Shown here in pieces: positions 1 to 7,331 of a DNA stretch of 64,000 nt (positions are counted from its first letter, which is position 1; each line of letters begins with the position of its first letter). This stretch comes from Chitinophagaceae bacterium. GTDB taxonomy: Bacteria > Bacteroidota > Bacteroidia > Chitinophagales > Chitinophagaceae. The notes under the pieces were generated by a model that had not been told where the DNA came from, did not search any database, and worked only from the letters and a program-made list of their open reading frames with translations. The DNA is taken from positions 558,001 through 622,000 of the forward strand of contig JADKJX010000001.1 in the NCBI GenBank assembly GCA_016720775.1. The letters run 5' to 3'. A program made the position numbers and the translations under genes.

Positions 1-3000
1 TGCATTACGCCAAAGCTCCACCGGAAACGTTGCTTTAGGAATTGCTTCATGTTCTCCGGCGCTTCGGTATAAGAGATGGCTTCATTGCAGTTTGCAACTT
101 TGTAGCCATTGCGGTGCAGGCGCATGGTAAGGTCGCAGTCTTCGGCAAGGGTATCGGTAGTAAAAGCACCTGCTTTGATAACAGCGTCTTTTCTAAAAGC
201 ACCAATTGCACCGGGTACTACGGTGATGCAATTTAAAAGTTCAAAAGCCCGTCGGTCGAAATTCTGCGAAGTGATGTATTCAATGCTTTGCCAGCGGGTG
301 ATGAGGTTTACTTCATTGCCCACTTTCACATTTCCGGCCACGGCGGCAATTTTTTCATCGGTGAATTTTTTCATCAGTTCGGTAACCGCCGTGTTCTTTA
401 ATTGTGTATCGGCATCAATGCAAACCACAAAATCGCTGTTGGCAATATTGATCCCGTAATTGAGAGCAGATGCTTTGCCGCCATTTGGTTTGGTATGTAC
501 CTGTACGTTGGGATCATCTGCAAACGCATCGGCCACTGTTTTGAAAGTATTGTCGGTGCTTCCGTCATCCACAAAAATAACCTGCAGGTTTGGATAGTTC
601 TGTTGCAGTAAACTGGCAACCGTGCGGCATGCATTTACTTCTTCGTTGTAAGCAGGAACAATTACACTTACGAGAGGTTGTGCGGTAGCAACAGTTCTTT
701 TCGTTTCTCTCTTTTTTTGAATGCTTGCCAATATTGCCATTGCCAGCATTCTGCCAACAGACAAAACAATACCGATTATGAAGAGTGCATATACAATATG
801 ACCGCCCCAGTATGTGGCTTCGGCCAGGAAAAAGTTGAGGGAGTTTATCCAGCTTCTTTTAACGGGTGGCATCACATCGTCTTTTGTTTTTCCCATCAGG
901 TCGGCCACGGTGGTGAATTTGCAGCCGCGTTTTTTAAAATAGTCAATGATACGTGGCAGCGCATCCACGGTTGGTTGTCTTGTTTTGCCACCGGCATCGT
1001 GTAATAATATGATGCTGGCATCGGTTGATTCCGCAAGGCGGATGGTTCGGTTCACAATACTGTCGGCATTCATGTTAGGATCCCAGTCGTTGGGATCAAT
1101 GCTTTCGCCTACTGTGATGTAATTATCTTTTTTGCTGCGGGCGATGGGTTCTATCTCTTCAAATGTTTGTGGCTCACTATCCGCATTGTACGGGGCCCTG
1201 AATAGTATGGTTGACCGGCCGGTCAGGCATTCCAGTAAAACACGGGTTGCTTTTAATTCCAGGTCGGCCCGTTCGGGGCTCATCTTTGCAATGTTGTGGT
1301 GGGTGAATGTATGGTTGCCGATCTCGTAACCATCTTTATAAATTCTTCTTAGTAATGGAATATTACTTTCTGTATTCAACCCGATCACAAAAAAAGTAGC
1401 GGGCACTTTTTCCCGTTCCAGTATGTCGAGAATTTTTGGGGTATAGGTTGCGTCCGGGCCGTCATCAAAAGTTAAGATGATCTTATGGCCCGGTCCCATG
1501 GGTGTTTTGTCTTCGGCAAATTTCTGGTACACATAGCCGGAGGGTAATTGCAGGTAAGTTTGTTCTGCAATCAATAACTCTGTGCTGTCTATTTCTAATT
1601 TAATATTTCCTTTTTCGGGTGTGTAAATGATATCCAGTAATTCGCCTTCGCCTGATGCGGTGGGTTTTTTATTAGGGTCGGGAGGCATGGTGGTCAGTAC
1701 GGAAAAATCAAATGGCGTAGCCTGCAGGGATGTATTGCTTAATTCCCTTCCATAAAAATTCCATATCCTTGGATCTTCACCACCCAGGTGCCAGAGGGCG
1801 GTACCGGCAGTGCCGATATCATCACTAAACCGTAACGTATTGAATGTAGTGGCTGCATCCGTGAACCAGGTATTGTGCGTAGTTTTTGAAGAACTGTCTG
1901 TTTCATCCTCTTCATAGCTGTAATGAAGGTTATAGCTGTCGTTATCAAAACTGATCCGGGCATTTGCGATCTTGGCTTTGTCTATGGCATCGGCATACGT
2001 AAAATCCTCTACCCGTGTTTTCCTTTTTCCGTTTTCATCTTCTTCATTCACCCAATCACGGCCATAGCCCGCCACACCCAAAATGATCCTGGAAACATCC
2101 ACGTGATCATCCATCTTATCGATCTGTTGTTCGATCCACTTCTGGCTACTGATTGGTCCGGGGCCGGTATTGTCACTGAACTGGTCATAGGCCATCAAAA
2201 TAATATGGTCGTTGTATTGAACCAGGTTCTTATAATCATAGTCTTCGTTTCCGGGAGAAACATCCATGGTTACAAGCAGCCCCCTGGGATGTAATGCTTC
2301 GTATAATTCTTTTTGAAATTGGGTAAGCGGTTCATTGCCTTTTTCATTTAATTCCTCAAAATCAACATTCAATCCCTGCAGTTTGTAAAACTGAAGCGTA
2401 TCTGCAATTTGTTTGATGATGAACTTTCTTTTATCGGCACTGCTTAATATAACATGCGCCAGTTTCGGATCAAAATAAGCGCTGTCGTCTTTTGTTTTAG
2501 CACTGTGGTAATTAATGAACATTGGCTGAATGCTTAATTGGTGGCGCCTCATTACGGCAAGGCCGGCCGTATCTATCCTGGTTTGCAATATGTAAGTAAC
2601 AGGATCAATAAAAAACCATTCCGGGTAAATGGTATTAAGCTTATTGCCATTTTTTTTCAGGTCGGGTAGTGAAGCGACTTGCCAGGGGGTATAGAAAGCC
2701 GCCCTTATCAGCGTAGCATTGCTCTTAAGGTTGTTTATCCTTTTTAAGGAATCCTCCCGCTGTTTGTTAAAAAGAAAATCTTTAAAGCCTTTGTATTTTT
2801 TGTTGAGAGGAGAACTAAAAGTGAGCTTTTCGGTAGGATCTAATTTGCTTTGATAGAACTTTGCCTTGCTGCTGATATTCGGAAGGCTTGGATTTGCACC
2901 ATTTACGATTGCCAGTATCAGCACAACCATCAAGAAGACCAGGATAAAAAGAAATACACGACCCGTCCACTTGATGCTCTTCCACCGAACAGGGTTATTG

Positions 3001-3029
3001 GTTTGAAATATCTGGGCAGGGCTGCTCAT
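1..3029 (-). CDS. GH18-like / NodB polysaccharide deacetylase / family-2 glycosyltransferase fusion (C-terminus outside window)
   Basis: The minus frame is open from an ATG at 3027-3029 to the window edge, giving about 1009 residues. A membrane segment lies near residues 20-42. Next comes a GH18-like domain with a reduced active-site motif (GLNVDFEE near 215), in which the last Asp and Glu of the DxxDxDxE pattern are kept. A NodB/CE4 domain follows: TFDDGP near 520, GNHTFTHH near 570, RAPY near 610 and LLHD near 672. After a second hydrophobic stretch there is a GT2 domain with PAYNEE, DDGSTD, DADT, an AEDCDLT acceptor motif and, just before the edge, QRFRW (the QxxRW motif of processive synthases). 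The combination recalls PgaB plus PgaC of poly-N-acetylglucosamine production, so I infer synthesis and trimming or deacetylation of an envelope or matrix polysaccharide. The substrate cannot be told from the sequence. The domain calls are strong; the true C-terminus is unknown. Confidence 0.88.
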   Translation of the reverse strand, partial: MSSPAQIFQTNNPVRWKSIKWTGRVFLFILVFLMVVLILAIVNGANPSLPNISSKAKFYQSKLDPTEKLTFSSPLNKKYKGFKDFLFNKQREDSLKRINNLKSNATLIRAAFYTPWQVASLPDLKKNGNKLNTIYPEWFFIDPVTYILQTRIDTAGLAVMRRHQLSIQPMFINYHSAKTKDDSAYFDPKLAHVILSSADKRKFIIKQIADTLQFYKLQGLNVDFEELNEKGNEPLTQFQKELYEALHPRGLLVTMDVSPGNEDYDYKNLVQYNDHIILMAYDQFSDNTGPGPISSQKWIEQQIDKMDDHVDVSRIILGVAGYGRDWVNEEDENGKRKTRVEDFTYADAIDKAKIANARISFDNDSYNLHYSYEEDETDSSSKTTHNTWFTDAATTFNTLRFSDDIGTAGTALWHLGGEDPRIWNFYGRELSNTSLQATPFDFSVLTTMPPDPNKKPTASGEGELLDIIYTPEKGNIKLEIDSTELLIAEQTYLQLPSGYVYQKFAEDKTPMGPGHKIILTFDDGPDATYTPKILDILEREKVPATFFVIGLNTESNIPLLRRIYKDGYEIGNHTFTHHNIAKMSPERADLELKATRVLLECLTGRSTILFRAPYNADSEPQTFEEIEPIARSKKDNYITVGESIDPNDWDPNMNADSIVNRTIRLAESTDASIILLHDAGGKTRQPTVDALPRIIDYFKKRGCKFTTVADLMGKTKDDVMPPVKRSWINSLNFFLAEATYWGGHIVYALFIIGIVLSVGRMLAMAILASIQKKRETKRTVATAQPLVSVIVPAYNEEVNACRTVASLLQQNYPNLQVIFVDDGSTDNTFKTVADAFADDPNVQVHTKPNGGKASALNYGINIANSDFVVCIDADTQLKNTAVTELMKKFTDEKIAAVAGNVKVGNEVNLITRWQSIEYITSQNFDRRAFELLNCITVVPGAIGAFRKDAVIKAGAFTTDTLAEDCDLTMRLHRNGYKVANCNEAISYTEAPENMKQFLKQRFRWSFGVM

Positions 3030-3147
3030 TTGGGATCCTGGTTAAGTAATGAGTTGCAAAGTTGTGATATGATTTGTCAATTACAACCCAGTTAACATGT
3101 GTTTAACCTGCAGGGAAATTACGCAAACTGAATTAGGCGTGTTCAGT

Positions 3148-3176
3148 AAAAGAGAAGCCCCTGTTGAAACAGGGGC
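3148..3176 (-). terminator. Intrinsic terminator of the candidate small RNA
   Basis: GCCCCTGTT and AACAGGGGC pair around a two-base centre (3157-3176). On the minus strand the stem is followed by TTCTCTTTT, so it is oriented as a minus-strand terminator. The plus-strand side has no T tract. Confidence 0.7.
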
Positions 3177-3225
3177 CGTTACCAAAACTAACTGCTTATG
3201 AGAAATTTTAAAATTCGTTGTTATG
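3148..3225 (-). ncRNA. Candidate sigma-54-dependent small RNA, about 75 nt
   Basis: A -24/-12 element lies just upstream and an intrinsic terminator ends the unit, so a transcript of roughly 75 nt is predicted between two genes on the same strand. The body contains an AT palindrome (AATTTTAAAATT) followed by a single-stranded pyrimidine/purine mix and the GC-rich terminator hairpin, a layout common in trans-acting small RNAs. No open reading frame of note is present on this strand. The RNA family is not one I can name. This is an inference from promoter plus terminator, not from homology. Confidence 0.5.
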
Positions 3226-3235
3226 CCTATAATAC

Positions 3236-3250
3236 GCAAAACAGGTGCCA
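3236..3250 (-). promoter_or_regulatory. Sigma-54 (RpoN) type -24/-12 promoter
   Basis: Read on the minus strand the site is TGGCACCTGTTTTGC, which fits the TGGCAC-N5-TTGC consensus with the exact 15-base geometry. The expected start is about 12 bases downstream, near 3225. An inverted repeat GACA-N11-TGTC at 3330-3348 lies about 80-100 bases upstream, where an enhancer-binding activator could sit; its arms are only four bases, so that part is weak. Confidence 0.6.
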
Positions 3251-3397
3251 AAAGTTTCAGGCTTTCTGTTAAGCATTCCTTAAAAGGATCAAGCCAATAA
3301 TAATAACGGGTAAATGCCTTTATTATTTTGACATTTCATGTGTTTGTCTTTAAAACGGTTCCTTTGACCCAGCCAAAAAGTCACAGTTTAATACAAT

Positions 3398-3431
3398 AAA
3401 AAACCCCGCTTAATAATTCAGCGGGGTTTAG
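3398..3431 (-). terminator. Intrinsic terminator after the DUF937-like gene
   Basis: AAACCCCGCT (3401-3410) pairs with AGCGGGGTTT (3420-3429) around a nine-base loop. On the minus strand the stem ends in a T run, about 16 bases after the stop codon of the gene at 3447-4067. Confidence 0.85.
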
Positions 3432-3446
3432 CAGATAATAAGCTCG

Positions 3447-4067
3447 TTATTTTATAAATCCTTTTATCAGGTCCATAAGTCCGCCACCGCCATTTCGCTG
3501 TTGCTGCTCCTGTGCACCGCCAGCCAGCCTCGATACAATATCCATTAATCCGTTGCCACCTTGTTGACCGCCGCCGGTAAACTGCCCCACCAGCTCCTGG
3601 AAATTAAACCCAACATTGCCGGTTGTTTGCTGCTCCTGGGCTACCTGTGTAACTTTTCCGCCGGTAATCGAATTCAAAAGGCCTTCCAAAGAAAAATTAC
3701 TGTTGTTTGGGTCATTGGTTTTGTTGATGAGGTTGCTCATTACATCCGGTATCAAACTACTGGCTACGTTATTTGCCTCTTTACCCCCAAGGTTGTATTT
3801 GCTCATCAGCTTCCCGGAAAAATGCCCGATCATCATATTCACAATGGGATTGCTCATTAAACTTTTGCTATTGCCCTGTTGCCCGCTGCTGAATAAGGAT
3901 AAAATATTTTCCAATCCGCCGCCGGCAACCATATTACGCAGCCCTGAAGCAACAGTATTGGTAGCTTCTGCCACTACTTCGTTGTTGTGTTCATTCGGCA
4001 CTTCGGGATTGTTGATCACGGTATCTCTGGCAGAACCCTTTACCAGGTTGAATAATTCTTCAAGCAT
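3447..4067 (-). CDS. DUF937-like protein of unknown function
   Basis: This is a 206-residue protein with no signal peptide. It is rich in Gly, Asn and Gln, with short amphipathic helices (NLVKGSARDTV, IVNMMIGHFSGKLMSKYNL) and Gly-rich linkers such as a GGGQQGGNG run. The composition, and the pattern of a small alpha-helical core followed by QQQ/GGGG linkers, resemble the DUF937/YidB-like group, whose function is unknown. The C-terminal half repeats a motif (GNGLMDIVSRLAGG and GGGLMDLIKGF). It is monocistronic, with its own terminator. The family assignment is moderate; the gene itself is secure. Confidence 0.7.
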   Translation of the reverse strand: MLEELFNLVKGSARDTVINNPEVPNEHNNEVVAEATNTVASGLRNMVAGGGLENILSLFSSGQQGNSKSLMSNPIVNMMIGHFSGKLMSKYNLGGKEANNVASSLIPDVMSNLINKTNDPNNSNFSLEGLLNSITGGKVTQVAQEQQTTGNVGFNFQELVGQFTGGGQQGGNGLMDIVSRLAGGAQEQQQRNGGGGLMDLIKGFIK

Positions 4068-4118
4068 AGTTTTATTTTTTAGAGATTAAATGTATTGAAA
4101 ATAAGGGCGTGGGAGTCA

Positions 4119-5183
4119 TTAATTCTGCATGGTCAGCTTTTCTGCATTTTCGGCAAACTGTAATGCGTCTAAAAATTCCTGCAGGTCTCCGTTCAGAACA
4201 GTATCCAGGTTATATACGGTTAACCCGATCCGGTGGTCGGTTACCCGGCCTTGTGGAAAGTTATAGGTCCTTATTTTGGCGCTTCTGTCGCCGGTACTTA
4301 CCAGGCTTTTTCTTTTATGCGATATGGCTTCCTCCGCTTTTCTTACTTCCTCATCATACAATTTGGTTCTTAGCATGTCCATGGCCTTCTCCCGGTTACC
4401 AAGCTGGCTTCGTTCTGTCTGGCAAACAACTACAATACCGGTAGGCTTGTGCGTTAAAAAAACCTTGGTCTCCACCTTGTTTACATTCTGACCACCGGCA
4501 CCACCGCTTCGGGCTGTTTCCATTTTCACATCACTTTCTTTCAGTTCAAAATCGATTTCCTCTGCTTCGGGCATTACTGCTACAGTGGCAGCACTTGTAT
4601 GTACCCGGCCGCTGGCTTCGGTATCAGGCACCCGCTGTACCCGGTGAACACCACTTTCAAATTTTAAAATGCCGTACACATCATCACCCACCACTTCCAC
4701 CTGTACTTCTTTATAACCACCAACAGTTCCTTCGCTTTCGCTTAGTATGGCAGTTTTCCAGCCTTTCTTTTCGCAATACTTTAAATACATACGCAGCAGG
4801 TCGCCGGCAAAAAGCGAAGCTTCATCACCGCCGGTACCGGCACGTATCTCCAGTATGGCATTTTTTTCATCGTATGGGTCTTTTGGGATAAGCATGTTAC
4901 GCAATTGCTTTTCCAGGCTCTCTTTTTTTTCTTCCAGTGCAGGCAATTCCATCTTGGCAAGACTTCTCATCTCATCATCATCGCCGTTCAGTACTTCCTT
5001 GTTGAATTCAATATCGCCCAGCAGTTTTACGTATTCATTCCGGGCATTCACGATCTTTTCCAGGCTCCGGTATTCTTTACTGGTGGCAGCAAATTTTTTG
5101 TTGTCGCTTACTATCTCGGGGTTGGTCAATGCAACGCCCAGGTTATCGAATCTTCCTTTTATAGCATCCAGTTTATCTAACAT
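4119..5183 (-). CDS. prfA: Peptide chain release factor 1
   Basis: The 354-residue protein matches class I release factors in length. It recognises UAA and UAG in the ribosomal A site and triggers peptidyl-tRNA hydrolysis. The GGQ catalytic motif is at residues 230-232 within SGGAGGQNVNK. The codon-reading tripeptide is of the RF1 type (P186-D187-T188 in RVPDTEASGRVHTS), where RF2 would have SPF. The start is the only well-placed ATG, and the divergent gene begins about 75 bases away. No frameshift site is present, as expected for RF1. Confidence 0.97.
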   Translation of the reverse strand: MLDKLDAIKGRFDNLGVALTNPEIVSDNKKFAATSKEYRSLEKIVNARNEYVKLLGDIEFNKEVLNGDDDEMRSLAKMELPALEEKKESLEKQLRNMLIPKDPYDEKNAILEIRAGTGGDEASLFAGDLLRMYLKYCEKKGWKTAILSESEGTVGGYKEVQVEVVGDDVYGILKFESGVHRVQRVPDTEASGRVHTSAATVAVMPEAEEIDFELKESDVKMETARSGGAGGQNVNKVETKVFLTHKPTGIVVVCQTERSQLGNREKAMDMLRTKLYDEEVRKAEEAISHKRKSLVSTGDRSAKIRTYNFPQGRVTDHRIGLTVYNLDTVLNGDLQEFLDALQFAENAEKLTMQN

Positions 5184-5259
5184 AGTGTAATTTTAAATGG
5201 TCAGACGGGGACGTCAGACCATTAAGAGGCGCAAATTTACAATATATCAATCAATCGTT

Positions 5260-6435
5260 TTGTATAGAAAATTCTCCGCTGAAGATATTTATACCGGGCA
5301 TGAACTTTTGCAGCAGCATGTTGTAATAACCAATACAAAAGGGACGATCATTGATATTGTTACTGAAAATGAAGCCGGCGATGATGTGGAGAAATTAAAG
5401 GGCTTATTAAGCCCCGGTTTTATCAATTGTCATTGCCATCTTGAGTTGTCCCACATGAAGGGACATATCCCCAAATACAGCGGCCTGGTTGATTTTGTTC
5501 TGAAAGTGGTGAATGAGCGGCATTTTGAAGAGCAGGAGATATTATCTGCTGTTGAAGCTGCAGAAACTGAAATGCTGCAAAACGGCATTGTTGCCGTAGG
5601 AGACATCTGCAACAATCCCCTCACAATTCCTCAAAAGATAAAAGGAAGGATACGGTACCACAATTTTATTGAAGCCAGCGGTTTTCCTCCTGCCGTTGCA
5701 GAACTGCGTTTTAAAAGGGCCGTTGATCTTTATAATGCTTATTCAAATACACTGCCTGCAAATTCTATTGTACCACATGCACCTTATTCCGTATCCCCGG
5801 AAATGTTTAAGATGATCGATGAATTTCCAGGCAGTAAATTATTGACCATCCACAACCAGGAAGTTGCTGCCGAAAACGAATTGTTTGAGAAAGGCGCAGG
5901 AGATTTCTTAAGGTTGTATGAAACAATGGGGATCGATATTTCATTCTTTAAACCATCCGGCAAAAGCAGCCTGCAAACTTTTCTGCCCTATTTCAAAAAA
6001 GTTCAATCACTCATACTTGTACATAATGTCTGCACAGCAGAAAAGGATATAGCATTTATAAAACTTCAAACCACAAATTCCAAACCACAAACCGTTTTCT
6101 GCCTCTGCCCCAATGCCAATCTTTATATCAGCAACTTATTACCCGATGTAGAGATGCTGATGCAAAATGATGTAAATATTGTTTTAGGAACCGACAGCCT
6201 TGCTTCCAATGACCAGTTGAGTATATTGGAAGAAATGAAAACACTGCAGAAGAATTTTCCCGGGATTGAACTTGCGACGTTGTTGAAATGGGCTACCATC
6301 AATGGCGCCCAGGCTTTGCAAATGGATGAAACACTTGGCAGTTTTGAAAAAGGAAAGCAACCGGGAATTGTTTTAATAGAAGCATTGGATCAACTTCTAT
6401 TGACTGCTGAATCATCCTCACGAAGAATTTTGTAA
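5260..6435 (+). CDS. Amidohydrolase, aminodeoxyfutalosine deaminase-like
   Basis: A metal-dependent amidohydrolase of the SsnA/TrzN-like deaminase group. Metal-site motifs seen are NCHCHLELSHMKG, PHAPYSVSP, TIHNQE and LGTDSLASN. HxHLELS is typical of aminodeoxyfutalosine deaminase (menaquinone futalosine route) and relatives, so that role is possible but not proven; a nucleoside or pterin deaminase is the alternative. The open frame extends upstream to an ATG at 5197, but homology-like sequence begins at YRKFSAEDIYTG, so I prefer the TTG at 5260; the upstream ATG would add a basic, unrelated tail. A tandem AT-rich word at 6066-6095 is read in frame as LQTTNSKPQT. It is divergent from prfA and convergent with recO. 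Confidence 0.8.
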   Translation: MYRKFSAEDIYTGHELLQQHVVITNTKGTIIDIVTENEAGDDVEKLKGLLSPGFINCHCHLELSHMKGHIPKYSGLVDFVLKVVNERHFEEQEILSAVEAAETEMLQNGIVAVGDICNNPLTIPQKIKGRIRYHNFIEASGFPPAVAELRFKRAVDLYNAYSNTLPANSIVPHAPYSVSPEMFKMIDEFPGSKLLTIHNQEVAAENELFEKGAGDFLRLYETMGIDISFFKPSGKSSLQTFLPYFKKVQSLILVHNVCTAEKDIAFIKLQTTNSKPQTVFCLCPNANLYISNLLPDVEMLMQNDVNIVLGTDSLASNDQLSILEEMKTLQKNFPGIELATLLKWATINGAQALQMDETLGSFEKGKQPGIVLIEALDQLLLTAESSSRRIL

Positions 6436-6466
6436 CGGTCCCGACGGCTTGCAGCCTTCAGGCCCT

Positions 6467-7198
6467 TTACAAAACCTCGTGCAGCACCATCAGTGTTTTC
6501 ATTTGCCCGAAATCGGAGATATGCAGTGCATAATATTCCAGGTACCTGATCAATAATTCTCTTCTTATTTCCTGGTTTAACCGGAAATCCTCTAATTCCT
6601 GCGGCTGCATTACTTTAAGCAGTTGCGAAGTAAGCTCGGCGTATTTTCCTTCTATAAAATGTGGATGAGTTGGTTGATGGTTTATGAAATTTCCTTCCTG
6701 CAGGTCAAGAAAAATATTTTCTGAACTGAAATTGTCCGTCATCCGGAATCCAAAAAAATGCGCAAGATGCAGGGTGAAGAACAGGGCAAAATTTGCAGAC
6801 ACTGTTTTACCTGCTTTGTCTAACTGCAAAAAAGATTCTTCGCAAAAATTAAAAAGGTCGGCATTGGCTTCGGGCTGTTTTAAACATTTATAGATCAGCT
6901 CGGCCATATAAGCTGCGATGCTGTTCTTGATCACATCGCTCAGAATATCTTCATAAAGCACCGCCCAGGAAAACTCCTTTATCCGCTGCATCGATTTGTT
7001 ATCGCTGTGGTAAACCACCAGGTCTAATACAGCGGTTGGCTGAAACTGGTTGGCTTTGGAAGATGATTTTTTCGACGTCCGCACCCCGTTCACCATGCAG
7101 GTCTGCACCCCGAACATTTCGGTGAATATGGTTACCACCAGGCTGGTCTCGCCATACTTGATGCTGCGTAATACGATGCCTTTTGTTTTATGTGTCAT
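6467..7198 (-). CDS. recO: DNA repair protein RecO
   Basis: This 243-residue protein has the RecO N-terminal OB fold (KTKGIVLRSIKYGETSLVVTIFT) and the helical C-terminal half; length and layout match the family. RecO works with RecF and RecR to load RecA at gaps coated by SSB. No four-cysteine zinc motif is visible in the C-terminal part, which is common in this phylum. The ATG at 7198 directly abuts a copy of the GC-rich dispersed repeat, so its promoter must lie beyond that repeat. Confidence 0.93.
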   Translation of the reverse strand: MTHKTKGIVLRSIKYGETSLVVTIFTEMFGVQTCMVNGVRTSKKSSSKANQFQPTAVLDLVVYHSDNKSMQRIKEFSWAVLYEDILSDVIKNSIAAYMAELIYKCLKQPEANADLFNFCEESFLQLDKAGKTVSANFALFFTLHLAHFFGFRMTDNFSSENIFLDLQEGNFINHQPTHPHFIEGKYAELTSQLLKVMQPQELEDFRLNQEIRRELLIRYLEYYALHISDFGQMKTLMVLHEVL

Positions 7199-7222
7199 GC
7201 CCCTGTCCCCAAAGGGAGATCA
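7199..7222. repeat. GC-rich dispersed word (copy 1), abutting recO start
   Basis: CCCCTGTCCCCAAAGGGAGA resembles the imperfect palindromic word found at about 24812, 40340 and 56692. It sits immediately upstream of the recO ATG. Confidence 0.5.
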
Positions 7223-7331
7223 ATTTGTACGTTTCAAAATTAGCAAACATTATACCCCGTATCCCATGCAGAACAATTCAAATTAACGTTCTTTGCACAA
7301 GCTAAATTCTAAAACTGTAAATCAAAAATAT

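Larger units (their letters stand above)
3030..3446. other. Intergenic stretch of 417 bases holding a candidate small RNA and two terminators
   Basis: No convincing protein gene lies here. Reading on the minus strand from right to left, it holds the terminator of the DUF937-like gene, an inverted repeat GACA-N11-TGTC (3330-3348), a sigma-54 type promoter (3236-3250), a candidate small RNA (about 3225-3148) with its own terminator, and about 120 bases before the start of the large glycan enzyme, where I see no clear promoter. Confidence 0.7.

Noticed and set aside
3198..3272. A 24-residue reading frame on the plus strand (MRNFKIRC...) preceded by the GCCCCTG hairpin
   Set aside because: It is antisense to the candidate small RNA, has odd composition and no support as a gene; the hairpin has its T run on the minus strand.
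4747..5190. A 147-residue plus-strand frame
   Set aside because: It is antisense to prfA and has a Ser/Phe-rich shadow composition.
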